In this document: positions 1-7,910 of the stretch, piece after piece | How the letters are laid out: the number at the start of each line of letters is the position of its first letter | How positions within the stretch are numbered: the first letter of the stretch is position 1 | NCBI GenBank assembly: GCA_041603235.1 | Contig: JBFIES010000003.1 | Span: forward strand, 62,001 to 126,000 | Reading direction: 5' to 3' | Length of the DNA stretch: 64,000 nt | Source: Panacagrimonas sp041603235 | GTDB lineage: Bacteria > Pseudomonadota > Gammaproteobacteria > Nevskiales > Nevskiaceae | Position numbers and translations under genes: made by a program | The notes under the pieces: generated by a model | The model's database searches: none | Told to the model about the DNA's origin: nothing | Seen by the model: the letters and a program-made list of their open reading frames with translations, nothing else

Positions 1-777
1 ATTGTTTCGCACACTTGTTCGAACACGGAGATTGTCTGCGCACTGGGTTGCGCGGAAATGCTCGTGGGCGTTGATCAGGATTCCGACTTTCCCGTCGATG
101 TGGTCAGCCAACTGCCCAAGCTGGGGCGTGACTTGTCGCTGGACATTGAACAGGTCAGGGCACTGAAACCAGACCTGGTGCTGACATCGCGCACCTTGCC
201 GGGCCATGAAACCATCGTTGAACAATTGCAGGCCTGCGGTCTACCGACCCTGATCTGTGAGCCTGTTTCCATGGATGAGGTCTACGAGGACATCCGGCGA
301 ATTGCCGACGCGCTGCAGGTGCAGGAACGCGGCGAAGCCCTTATCGCTCAAATGCAGGCTGAGATGCCGACAATTGCACCGCATGCGGACGCGCCGAAGA
401 TCCTGATCGAGTGGTGGCCAAAACCGGTCATCGCTCCGACTCGCGACTCATGGGCCTCTGATCTGATCGAGATGGCGGGTGCCAGCAATCCGTGGCGGTC
501 CTTGCCCGGCAAGAGCGTGCCGCTGAGCAGTGAACAGATTCATCAGCACGCGCCGGATGTGGTGGTCATGGCCTGGTGCGGCGTGTCGGTGGAGAATTAT
601 CGCAGCGACATTGTTCGTCGGCGCGAGGGCTGGGATTCGGTGCCCGCCGTAAAAAACAATCGCATCTATCCCATCACCGAAGCTTTTCTGGGGCGACCCG
701 GACCAAGGCTCGTGGATGGCTACAAGGCCCTGCGCAGTCTGGTTGAAACTTATCAGGGCGGTCAGCGCCCTTCATGA
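1..777 (+). CDS. Periplasmic binding protein, BtuF-like (5' end missing)
   Basis: This is the C-terminal majority of an ABC-transporter substrate-binding protein of the BtuF/FhuD-type helical-backbone family, which bind cobalamin or iron chelates in the periplasm. The reading frame is open from base 1 and begins with IVSHTCSNTEIVCALG, which matches the family's early 'SL.PS.TEI..ALG' segment. The gene therefore starts just before the window, and the ATG at 58 is internal. The middle contains LPKLGRDLSLDIEQVRALKPDLVL, shown here only as the typical 'PDLV' helix region, and the end has the family's 'VPAVKNNRIYPI' strand. It lies 64 bp before a ferredoxin and upstream of a TonB energising operon, which suits uptake of a TonB-dependent ligand such as vitamin B12. 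The ligand is inferred from family resemblance only. Confidence 0.8.
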   Translation: MVSHTCSNTEIVCALGCAEMLVGVDQDSDFPVDVVSQLPKLGRDLSLDIEQVRALKPDLVLTSRTLPGHETIVEQLQACGLPTLICEPVSMDEVYEDIRRIADALQVQERGEALIAQMQAEMPTIAPHADAPKILIEWWPKPVIAPTRDSWASDLIEMAGASNPWRSLPGKSVPLSSEQIHQHAPDVVVMAWCGVSVENYRSDIVRRREGWDSVPAVKNNRIYPITEAFLGRPGPRLVDGYKALRSLVETYQGGQRPS

Positions 778-841
778 CGCACATGCAGCGGGACGGCTTT
801 TGTTTCGTGTTGCGCGCGCAGCGCGAGTGGCCTGTATCGCC

Positions 842-1096
842 ATGGCGCTGAAGATCACAGAAGAGTGCATCAACTGTGACGTCTGTGAGCCGGTGTGCCC
901 GAATCAGGCGATTTATCAAGGTGTCGAGATCTACGAAATTGACCCGCAGCGCTGTACCGAATGCGTAGGACATTTTGAAACATCACAGTGCGTAGACGTG
1001 TGCCCGGTCAACTGCATTCCACTGGATCCCGATCACGACGAAACGCGTGATCAATTGCATGAAAAATTCCTGAAGCTCACGGCAGAGAATTCATGA
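842..1096 (+). CDS. 2x[4Fe-4S] ferredoxin, YfhL type
   Basis: This 84-residue ferredoxin starts at ATG 842; the open frame extends upstream to 716, but the upstream residues look non-ferredoxin. It has a first cluster motif C-x2-C-x2-C-x3-CP (ECINCDVCEPVCP) and a second motif with the longer spacing typical of YfhL/Alvin-type bacterial ferredoxins (RCTECVGHFETSQCVDVCPVNC). The tail is acidic and alpha-helical, as in that family. Such proteins carry low-potential electrons in the cytoplasm; the partner is not identifiable here. The stop codon overlaps the start of the downstream gamma-glutamyltranspeptidase gene (ATGA), which indicates co-transcription and coupled translation. Confidence 0.9.
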   Translation: MALKITEECINCDVCEPVCPNQAIYQGVEIYEIDPQRCTECVGHFETSQCVDVCPVNCIPLDPDHDETRDQLHEKFLKLTAENS

Positions 1097-2772
1097 GAAA
1101 AAAATTATCAGCGGTGTTCGTGCTGGCCTTGCTCTCGATCCAGTTATCTGTGCATGCAGCGAATAAGCCGGGTGTAGACGCTGTAGCGAGCGCGCATCCC
1201 CTGGCAACCGAAGCGGGTCTGCAAATTCTGGCTGAAGGCGGCAATGCCTTTGATGCGGCGGTCGCCGTGACCAGCACACTGGCAGTGGTTGAGCCCACTG
1301 GATCGGGTCTGGGTGGCGGCGGCTTCTGGCTGCTGCATCGGGCGTCCGATGGTCTGCAGACATTCGTCGATGGCAGGGAAACAGCGCCTGCTGCTGCTCA
1401 TCGGGACATGTATCTGGATGCTGATGGTAAAGCCATTCGCGAGGCTTCGCTGTTTGGACCATTGGCGGCGGGTATCCCTGGCGAGCCCGCAGCCATCGTG
1501 CATCTGGCCACCCGTTATGGCCAACTGCCGCTCGCACAATCCCTGAAGCCCGCGATCAAGGCTGCGCGCGAAGGGTTCGCCTGCGACAAGAAGCTGGCAC
1601 ATGCGTTTGATCGGCACTGGTCTCGCCTGTCGCCCGCAGCGCATCAGGTATTTGGGCGTGATGGCCGCGCACCACGCGAAGGCGAGCAAATTGTGCAGGC
1701 CGAGCTTGCGATTGTTCTTCAGCGACTCGCAGAGCAGGGACTCAAAGGCTTTTATGAGGGCAAGACGGCTCAGGCGCTGGTGGCGGGGTCAGATGCCGAT
1801 GGCGGCATCTGGACACTCGATGATCTGCGTAGCTACAAACTTGTGGAGCGCGAGCCGGCCGTCACCATGTATCAGGGCATTCGTGTGATCTCTGCACCGC
1901 CACCGTCAGCGGGCGGCATCACGCTGGCGCAGATTCTGGGCCAGCTTGAAAGCAGAAAGTTTCAGGGCGGAGACTTGATTGCTTCCAGACATCTGCTGAT
2001 TGAATCAATGCGCCGCGCCTATCGAGATCGCGCTGCGTTTCTGGGGGACGCAGATTTTGTTGACGTGCCGCAGAAGCGTCTGATGTCGCCGGAGTACGCA
2101 AAGCTTCTGGCGGAAAGTATCGACGATGAGCGGGCGACGCCCAGCGCCTCGCTGCCGCCCGCCAAGCCCTCCAAGGAAGGCGAACAAACCACGCACTTTT
2201 CGATTCTGGATCGCGAGGGGAATCGGGTGGCGGCGACTCTGTCGATCAATCTCCCCTTTGGATCGGGTTACATGGCGCCGGGGACCGGTGTTTTCTTCAA
2301 CGATGAGATGGACGATTTTTCTGCGAGTCTCGACGCCAGTAATGCTTACGGCCTGACGGGTTCGCGTCCCAATCTGGTGGCGGCTGGGAAGCGGCCGCTG
2401 TCCTCAATGAGCCCTACATTTGCCGAAGGTCCGCGTGGTCTTCTGATTCTGGGCACGCCAGGTGGCAGCCGCATCATCACCATGGTGCTGCACGGCCTTC
2501 TGGCCTGGACCGAAGGTGCTGACGTTGAGCAGCTGGTGTCCTTGAAGCGCTATCACCACCAGTATCTGCCGGATGTGGTGCAGTTTGAGCCGGGCACCTT
2601 CAGCGATGACGAACAAGACCGTCTCAAGGCGATGGGTCACGCCCTGGCACCACTGGATTCCGACTACGGCAACATGCAGGCCATTACCTGGGACGCGGGT
2701 AGCGGACAGGTCAATGCTGCAGCTGACCCACGCGGAGTGGGTTCGTCGCGCGTGCAGTCTGGCGAGCACTGA
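1093..2772 (+). CDS. ggt: Gamma-glutamyltranspeptidase
   Basis: This 559-residue periplasmic Ntn-hydrolase cleaves gamma-glutamyl bonds, for example in glutathione, and can transfer the glutamyl group. A signal peptide covers about residues 1-22 (MRKKLSAVFVLALLSIQLSVHA). The N-terminal region has the family blocks ASAHPLAT and GGNAFDAAVA. Autocleavage is expected before Thr366 in the segment EQTTHFSILD, giving the N-terminal nucleophile of the small subunit. The oxyanion-region block SSMSPTF follows. Length and order are normal for the family. The ATG overlaps the ferredoxin stop, and exbB starts one base after its stop, so it sits inside an apparent TonB-system operon. That placement is unusual for ggt. 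Confidence 0.93.
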   Translation: MRKKLSAVFVLALLSIQLSVHAANKPGVDAVASAHPLATEAGLQILAEGGNAFDAAVAVTSTLAVVEPTGSGLGGGGFWLLHRASDGLQTFVDGRETAPAAAHRDMYLDADGKAIREASLFGPLAAGIPGEPAAIVHLATRYGQLPLAQSLKPAIKAAREGFACDKKLAHAFDRHWSRLSPAAHQVFGRDGRAPREGEQIVQAELAIVLQRLAEQGLKGFYEGKTAQALVAGSDADGGIWTLDDLRSYKLVEREPAVTMYQGIRVISAPPPSAGGITLAQILGQLESRKFQGGDLIASRHLLIESMRRAYRDRAAFLGDADFVDVPQKRLMSPEYAKLLAESIDDERATPSASLPPAKPSKEGEQTTHFSILDREGNRVAATLSINLPFGSGYMAPGTGVFFNDEMDDFSASLDASNAYGLTGSRPNLVAAGKRPLSSMSPTFAEGPRGLLILGTPGGSRIITMVLHGLLAWTEGADVEQLVSLKRYHHQYLPDVVQFEPGTFSDDEQDRLKAMGHALAPLDSDYGNMQAITWDAGSGQVNAAADPRGVGSSRVQSGEH

Positions 2773-2773
2773 A

Positions 2774-3394
2774 ATGCTGCAATGGCTGAGTCTGGGTGGC
2801 CCGGCGATGCTGGTTCTGGGTCTCATGTCGATTACCGCAATGACCCTGATCATCAGCAAGCTCTGGGAATTCTCGGAAGGAAGGATTTCCGATACCGCTT
2901 TTGTTGAGCCCGCGTTGCAGGCCTATGAGCAGGGGCAGGGCGATCGTGCGCGCCAGATTGCACAAGCCTCTCCATCTCCGCTGGCGCGCGTATGGATACT
3001 GGCAGTGAACTGGCTGGACGATCCGGCACTGGATGCAGCCAAGGCACGAGAACGCATCGAGCGCGCAGCCGCTGAGCAGATCGAGCAGTCGCGCAGCCGT
3101 ATTCGGACACTGGACCTGATCGGAACGCTGGCACCGCTGGTGGGTTTGCTGGGCACGGTGCTGGGTATGATTGACGCCTTCCAGGCATTGCAGGCTGCAG
3201 GTAACAGGGTAGAGCCCGCCATCCTGTCCGGCGGTATCTGGAAAGCCCTGATCACCACCGCCGCAGGCCTGATTGTGGCCATTCCGGTGGTGACATCGGC
3301 GCACTATCTCGACAGGCGGGTTGCTGGTTTGCAGGCCGCGATGGAATCTGCGCTGACCCAGTTGCTGACCCGGCCGCGAAGCATCGATCGCTGA
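2774..3394 (+). CDS. exbB: ExbB/TolQ-family proton channel protein
   Basis: This 206-residue inner-membrane protein of the MotA/TolQ/ExbB family forms the proton-conducting core that energises TonB with ExbD. The ATG at 2774 is chosen because MLQWLSLGGPAMLVLG begins a first membrane helix; the frame is open upstream into ggt but is non-homologous there. A cytoplasmic loop follows, then the conserved segment TLDLIGTLAPLVGLLGTVLG and a last helix, LITTAAGLIVAIPV. These are the family's TM2 and TM3. The stop codon overlaps the exbD start (TGATG). Its neighbours exbD, exbD and tonB make the assignment firm. Confidence 0.93.
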   Translation: MLQWLSLGGPAMLVLGLMSITAMTLIISKLWEFSEGRISDTAFVEPALQAYEQGQGDRARQIAQASPSPLARVWILAVNWLDDPALDAAKARERIERAAAEQIEQSRSRIRTLDLIGTLAPLVGLLGTVLGMIDAFQALQAAGNRVEPAILSGGIWKALITTAAGLIVAIPVVTSAHYLDRRVAGLQAAMESALTQLLTRPRSIDR

Positions 3395-3786
3395 TGCAAC
3401 TGAGTGTGCCCGCACCGCAGACGCGGCGGATTCCACTGACCTCACTGGTCGACGTGGTATTCATCCTGCTCTTTTTCTTCATGCTCGCATCGCACCATCA
3501 GAACTGGCGCAGCTTCGACCTGCTGGCAAGTGACGGCGCTGCGATGGCCACCGAAAATGCTTCGCCAAAGCTGACGGTGTTACTGCTGGCCACGGGTCAG
3601 ATGCGTGCATCGGGAAAGGCGCTTAGCCGGCCCGAACTGCAGGCCTGGGTGCGCCAATCGGGCGCGCAGGCTCAGGTCACGATTGTCCCCGCGCACGCCA
3701 CCAGCCTGCAGACCCTGGTGAACCTGATGGATGAAGTGCAGGCGCTCGGTGCTGTTGTGTTGCTGGCTCAGGCTGAAGGCTCATGA
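3394..3786 (+). CDS. exbD: ExbD/TolR-family protein (first copy, with membrane Asp)
   Basis: This 130-residue single-pass inner-membrane protein works with ExbB and TonB. The membrane helix at about residues 14-33 contains the family's protonatable aspartate, Asp20, in LTSLVDVVFILLFFFML. The periplasmic part has the expected short alpha/beta TolR-like domain. It overlaps exbB by one base and the next exbD by four bases (ATGA). It differs from the following copy, in which the equivalent aspartate is Asn. Confidence 0.92.
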   Translation: MQLSVPAPQTRRIPLTSLVDVVFILLFFFMLASHHQNWRSFDLLASDGAAMATENASPKLTVLLLATGQMRASGKALSRPELQAWVRQSGAQAQVTIVPAHATSLQTLVNLMDEVQALGAVVLLAQAEGS

Positions 3787-4196
3787 AGATCAGCGCGCCC
3801 GCCGGTCGTCTGCTTCAGGACGATGACCACATGCTGCCGATGATCAATGTCGTTCTGTTGCTCATGGTCTTCTTCATGATGGTCAGCGCGATAAAGCCGC
3901 CGCCGACGCTGGATATCGACGATGTTGAATCCTCGGGACAGGAACAGGCAGATGCCTCAGAGCAGAGTCTGTATATCGGCCAGGAAGGTCAGCTGGGTCT
4001 GAGCGGCGAGATATTTGGTTTTGATCAGATTGGCTCGACACTGGCTCGCTGGCGCAAAGCCCATCCAGAGGAAGCCTTGCAAGTGCGCGCCGATGCGCAG
4101 GTCCGCGCGCAGTACGTGGTTTCAGTGTTGCAAGCCATTCGAGAAGCAGGTGTTGAGCGCAGCAGTTTGCTCGCTGTTCAGCGACAGCAGCCTTGA
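3783..4196 (+). CDS. exbD: ExbD/TolR-family protein (second copy, Asn at the Asp site)
   Basis: This is the second ExbD-like protein of the operon (137 residues). The predicted membrane helix, about residues 18-36, reads LPMINVVLLLMVFFMM. Aligning it with the preceding copy puts Asn22 where the proton-carrying Asp is normally found. It has a periplasmic domain of normal size that ends in a TolR-like helix (VVSVLQAIREAGVE). This arrangement suggests a heteromeric ExbD pair with a single acidic residue, rather than a pseudogene, because the frame is intact and tightly coupled. The gene overlaps exbD upstream and tonB downstream by four bases each. Confidence 0.88.
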   Translation: MKISAPAGRLLQDDDHMLPMINVVLLLMVFFMMVSAIKPPPTLDIDDVESSGQEQADASEQSLYIGQEGQLGLSGEIFGFDQIGSTLARWRKAHPEEALQVRADAQVRAQYVVSVLQAIREAGVERSSLLAVQRQQP

Positions 4197-4909
4197 GCGC
4201 GCGAACACCGCGTGCCGCGGTTTCCCTGTATGTGGCAATCGCGCTGCATGCGGTGGTGTTTCTGGGAATGTTGTCAGGAGGGTTCTCGCCTGAACCCGCA
4301 GGGCAGGGCATCACCGTTCGCATGGATGCCGTTGGCCTGCATGAACAAGACAGATGGCTTGCAAGCGCGCCACCTCCGTTGGCGAACATCGCCGCTTCGA
4401 TGAGCACTGCGCAGAGGCCCGCGCCTGCGCGGGCTGAGAAGAACGATGCAGTGGGTCAGGACGCGGCCTCTGCGCCGCGCACACGGCTAAAGCTTGCGGC
4501 ATCGAAGAATGCTTCAGCGCCAGAGGCGAAAGCGCAGGCTGCCAAGCCTGTGGCTGAAGGCCAGCGTCAAAGTGCTGCATCTACGCCGCGCACGATTCCT
4601 GCACCTGCACCTGCACCCACAGTGCTGGGCGGGGGAGTCAGTGCCTCCAAAGATTACCTGTCACGTTTGCGGCGACATCTGGCCAGGCACCGCAATGCTC
4701 TGCCGGCCGGATTGGGACGTGCGCGAACGCTTGTGTCGTTTGTTCTGGCTGCCGATGGCAGCGTCAGCCAGCCGCGGCTCGTGGAAAGCTCGGGAATCGA
4801 CTTGCTTGACCGCGAAGCACTGTCATTGATCCAACGAGCCGCACCCTTGCCTGAACCTCCGTCTCAGATGGTCGGGGAGATCCTGGTGCCGATCATCCTG
4901 ACACCCTGA
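4193..4909 (+). CDS. tonB: TonB-family energy transducer
   Basis: This 238-residue protein spans the periplasm and passes ExbBD energy to outer-membrane receptors. The start is a TTG at 4193 that overlaps the preceding exbD stop in TTGA. An N-terminal anchor helix (VSLYVAIALHAVVFLGML, about residues 10-27) is followed by a long Ala/Pro/Lys-rich spacer, including a short Ala-Pro repeat. The C-terminal TonB domain is at about 150-238: YLSRLRRHLARHRNALP, VSFVLAADGSVSQPRLVESS, DREALSLIQRAAPLPEPP. No TonB-dependent receptor gene is present in the window. The upstream BtuF-like gene suggests cobalamin or a similar ligand, which is inference. Confidence 0.92.
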   Translation: MSARTPRAAVSLYVAIALHAVVFLGMLSGGFSPEPAGQGITVRMDAVGLHEQDRWLASAPPPLANIAASMSTAQRPAPARAEKNDAVGQDAASAPRTRLKLAASKNASAPEAKAQAAKPVAEGQRQSAASTPRTIPAPAPAPTVLGGGVSASKDYLSRLRRHLARHRNALPAGLGRARTLVSFVLAADGSVSQPRLVESSGIDLLDREALSLIQRAAPLPEPPSQMVGEILVPIILTP

Positions 4910-4927
4910 AAGAGAAATACCCTGGAT

Positions 4928-6055
4928 TCAGGCTGCGCGAGCCAGACCGGCTTTTTGCTCTATGGCAGGGGTTTTCAGGACTTGGCGCAGAGCCGCCGCA
5001 TCAATCGCGTCCGGTCGCTTTGTGAGCTTGTGAAGGCTTTGGGTGCGGATCAGTTTCGCGATCAGGGCCAGGTGATGATCAATCTGCTCGGCGTAGGGAT
5101 TGCGGCCACCAAAATGCGCTTCCATGTACTGATGAACAGAACCGAAATAGCCGTCCAGGCGCTGCTTCCAGAGTTGCTGATTGAAGGCCGGCGTATTCGC
5201 GAGCAGGGCCTCGACATTCTCGTACTGAGGCTGGACATTGGACACTGAGGCTGTGTCGGAGCTAGCCGCCAGACCACAGATTTCGAATTCCCTGAACAGG
5301 AAGTCGCGGCATTTTTCCAGGTAACAGCGATCGGCTGTCTGCGCCAGAATATCGGCAGTTCCGATCAGGAATCCCAGCGTGCGATCTTTCGGGGCGGTCA
5401 CCCGGATCTTGTCCAGCTCGATTTCATAACCGGTGAAATGCACGATCTGCCGGGTCAGTTCGGCGTCATCTGCAAAGCCCAGCCGTGGCAGCAACTGCGC
5501 CAGGAAATCCGCACTGCGACTCACGTGCGTCAGCGTGAACTCGGCGCCATTTGCTGCACTCTCGTCTTTGCGTCGAATGTATCCGGCGTCATGGAACAGG
5601 GAGATGACCACGCCAAGCACGGCTCTGCGCGGTCCGAGGCGGTCGGATTCTGCGACGCTGCGCTCATGGCCATCGAGCAGCCTCGCATAGGCTAGGGCGC
5701 AGTCCAGGCTGTGCTGTGCGTCGTGATACCAGGTGTCACAGCCGTGATACCCCGGGTAGGACCCGGAATACAGACGGGCGAAGATTTGGGTCGCGCGATC
5801 TATGGCCCCGAGATCCGCCTGCGGATACAAGTTGCCGACGAGTCGCATGATCTCGCAGCCGACATCACCGGGGTGCGAGATTCGCACCGTATCGGTCACA
5901 TCGTAATGATTTCGTCGATTCGATTTCACTAAAGCTTGCTCCGCCGTTTCGTCGTCAACCAGCGTATTGACGGGCACAAAATGTAGGCTGAACAACGATA
6001 GGGGAAAAAGAGCAAAAAAAGCCCTGTTATCCGACAACGATGTGACCTGTTTCAC
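4928..6055 (-). CDS. HD-domain metal-dependent phosphohydrolase
   Basis: This is a 375-residue protein of the HD superfamily. It shows His111 and His115 in WYHDAQHSLDCALAYA, the HD pair His155-Asp156 in LFHDAGY, and a later His (IVHFTGYE) and Asp (GTADILAQ) spaced as in HD metal sites. The substrate is unknown; relatives include nucleotide and cyclic-nucleotide phosphohydrolases. The N-terminal 30 residues are hydrophobic and may not be translated: a GTG near 5976 would give MPVNTLVDDE as an alternative start. It is convergent with tonB (18 bp between stops) and lies just upstream of xthA on the opposite side. Confidence 0.75.
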   Translation of the reverse strand: MKQVTSLSDNRAFFALFPLSLFSLHFVPVNTLVDDETAEQALVKSNRRNHYDVTDTVRISHPGDVGCEIMRLVGNLYPQADLGAIDRATQIFARLYSGSYPGYHGCDTWYHDAQHSLDCALAYARLLDGHERSVAESDRLGPRRAVLGVVISLFHDAGYIRRKDESAANGAEFTLTHVSRSADFLAQLLPRLGFADDAELTRQIVHFTGYEIELDKIRVTAPKDRTLGFLIGTADILAQTADRCYLEKCRDFLFREFEICGLAASSDTASVSNVQPQYENVEALLANTPAFNQQLWKQRLDGYFGSVHQYMEAHFGGRNPYAEQIDHHLALIAKLIRTQSLHKLTKRPDAIDAAALRQVLKTPAIEQKAGLARAA

Positions 6056-6067
6056 ATTCGACGGCTT

Positions 6068-6832
6068 TTAAAAGCTCGCACTCACCGGGGCGTGATCGGA
6101 GGGGCGCTCACGACGCCGGGGTTCAAGGTGAATCCGGCATTCGCTCAATGTGGCTGCCAAGGCGTTGGAGGCCAGCACGTGATCGATGCGCAGACCCATG
6201 TTTCTGCGGAAAGCCGCCTGGCGATAATCCCACCAGGTGAATCGTGTCTCGCCTTCCGGAGCTTTGATGGCAAGGCAATCCACAAGACCGATATTGAGCA
6301 GGTCACGATAGTGGGCCCGCTCGGCGTCGCTGCAGAGAATGCCGCCTTCCCAGACCTCAGGGTCATGCGTGTCCTCGGGGGCTGGCGCGATGTTGTAATC
6401 GCCGACGACGGCCAGCTTTTCATGCTGAGCGGCTTCAGACGTCACATAAGCGTGCAATGCACTGAGCCAGCGCATCTTGTACTCATACTTTTCCGAGCCC
6501 ACGGCCTGTCCGTTGACAACGTAGACACAGATGACACGAACACCGCCCACTGTGGCTGCCATGACGCGCTTTTGTGGATCCTCAAATCCCGGAATGTCGA
6601 GGACCACATCCTCGATCGCCTGCCTTGAAAGTATGGCAACCCCGTTATAGGTTTTCTGTCCGTTGCTGACTGCATTCCATCCCGCTGCGCGCAGCGCCTC
6701 ATGCGGAAACTGCTCATCCTGCATCTTGATTTCCTGCAATCCCACGACGTCGACAGGGTCTGTTTCCAGCCATTCGAGCAGGTGCGGCAGGCGTACTCTG
6801 AGCGAATTGACGTTCCAGGTGCCGATACGCAT
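6068..6832 (-). CDS. xthA: Exodeoxyribonuclease III
   Basis: This is a 254-residue AP endonuclease/3'-5' exonuclease of base-excision repair. The conserved blocks are in order: MRIGTWNVNSLRVRLPH, VGLQEIKM (catalytic Glu), NGVAILSR, GDYNIAP (Asp and Asn), WWDYR and the final IDHVLAS and SDHAPV (catalytic His). Length is normal. The start ATG at 6832 is supported by conservation from the first residue. It is divergent from tesB with a 79-bp shared upstream region. Confidence 0.96.
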   Translation of the reverse strand: MRIGTWNVNSLRVRLPHLLEWLETDPVDVVGLQEIKMQDEQFPHEALRAAGWNAVSNGQKTYNGVAILSRQAIEDVVLDIPGFEDPQKRVMAATVGGVRVICVYVVNGQAVGSEKYEYKMRWLSALHAYVTSEAAQHEKLAVVGDYNIAPAPEDTHDPEVWEGGILCSDAERAHYRDLLNIGLVDCLAIKAPEGETRFTWWDYRQAAFRRNMGLRIDHVLASNALAATLSECRIHLEPRRRERPSDHAPVSASF

Positions 6833-6911
6833 GGCAAATACCTCACAATAGAAAGGAAATGATCTGAATCGTGGCTATCTTGTCGATGCCACCCAACATA
6901 AGACCCGAATT

Positions 6912-7865
6912 ATGGACCCCTTGGTAAAAGATCTCGTAGAAGTACTCGACCTCGAAACCCTCGAGATGAATCTGTTCCGTGGCCCTTCGCGCGACCTCGG
7001 CGGCCGCAGCACCTACGGCGGACAGATCATTGGGCAGGCCATGGTGGCCGCCAGCCGAACGGTAGAAGACCGCGACCCGCATTCGCTGCATGCCTATTTT
7101 CTGCTGCCGGGAGACATGAATCTTCCGGTGGTCTATGAGGTGGACCGGTCGCGTGACGGCGGCTCATTCTCGTCGCGCCGTGTGCAGGCCATTCAACACG
7201 GCAGGCCCATTCTCTCGATGATGGCGTCCTTCCAGAAGCCAGAGACCGGATTTGAGCACCAGGCGGTAATGCCAAAAGTGCCGCCGCCTGAAGCCCTGCG
7301 TCCCTGGCACGAAATGGTTCCGGAATGGATTGCGACCGAACCCGGCATTACCGAGGAAGCCGTCAATGCGCTCAGCGCGGATTTCTTCATCGAATTTCGG
7401 CCGGTTGACCCGGTCAATCCGCTGCAACCGGTCAAGCGAGCTACACGCGGGGCGATGTGGTTCCGCGCTAAGGCAAAGCTACCCGATGATCCGGCGCTGC
7501 ACCGATGCGTGCTCGCCTATGCCAGTGATTGGGGTCTGCTGGGCGCCGCCCTGCGTCCCTATGGACGCCGCTGGTTCGAACGCAACATGATTGTTGCCAG
7601 CATTGATCACGCGCTGTGGTTTCATCGTGATGCGCGTGCTGATGAGTGGCTGCTCTACGTTACCGACTCTCACGCCGCGCAGTCAGCGCGTGGTTTGTCG
7701 CGCGGCATGATCTTTGATACCTCGGGACGGCTGATCGCAAGTTCAGCTCAGGAAGGCCTGATGCGCTGCGTTGAGGAACGCGAGCACTGGGAGCGCACCA
7801 TCACCCTAGATGAAGAAGACGAAGAAGTGCGCGCCGGCGCGCCCGGTGCAAACAAGCCTGACTGA
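6912..7865 (+). CDS. tesB: Acyl-CoA thioesterase II
   Basis: This is a 317-residue double-hotdog thioesterase that hydrolyses medium and long acyl-CoAs. Recognisable TesB blocks are TYGGQIIGQAMVAASRTV, LHAYFLLPGD, DGGSFSSRRVQA near the first hotdog, and in the second hotdog LAYASDWGLLGAAL (catalytic Asp region), SIDHALWFHRD and LLYVTDSHAAQSARGLSRG. An extra acidic tail (EEDEEVRAGAPG) follows. The gene stands alone, convergent with the GGDEF gene and divergent from xthA. Confidence 0.94.
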   Translation: MDPLVKDLVEVLDLETLEMNLFRGPSRDLGGRSTYGGQIIGQAMVAASRTVEDRDPHSLHAYFLLPGDMNLPVVYEVDRSRDGGSFSSRRVQAIQHGRPILSMMASFQKPETGFEHQAVMPKVPPPEALRPWHEMVPEWIATEPGITEEAVNALSADFFIEFRPVDPVNPLQPVKRATRGAMWFRAKAKLPDDPALHRCVLAYASDWGLLGAALRPYGRRWFERNMIVASIDHALWFHRDARADEWLLYVTDSHAAQSARGLSRGMIFDTSGRLIASSAQEGLMRCVEEREHWERTITLDEEDEEVRAGAPGANKPD

Positions 7866-7910
7866 TCGTCGCGTGTGCTTACTCAGCAGCGTAGGCAGGC
7901 CAATCCAGCG

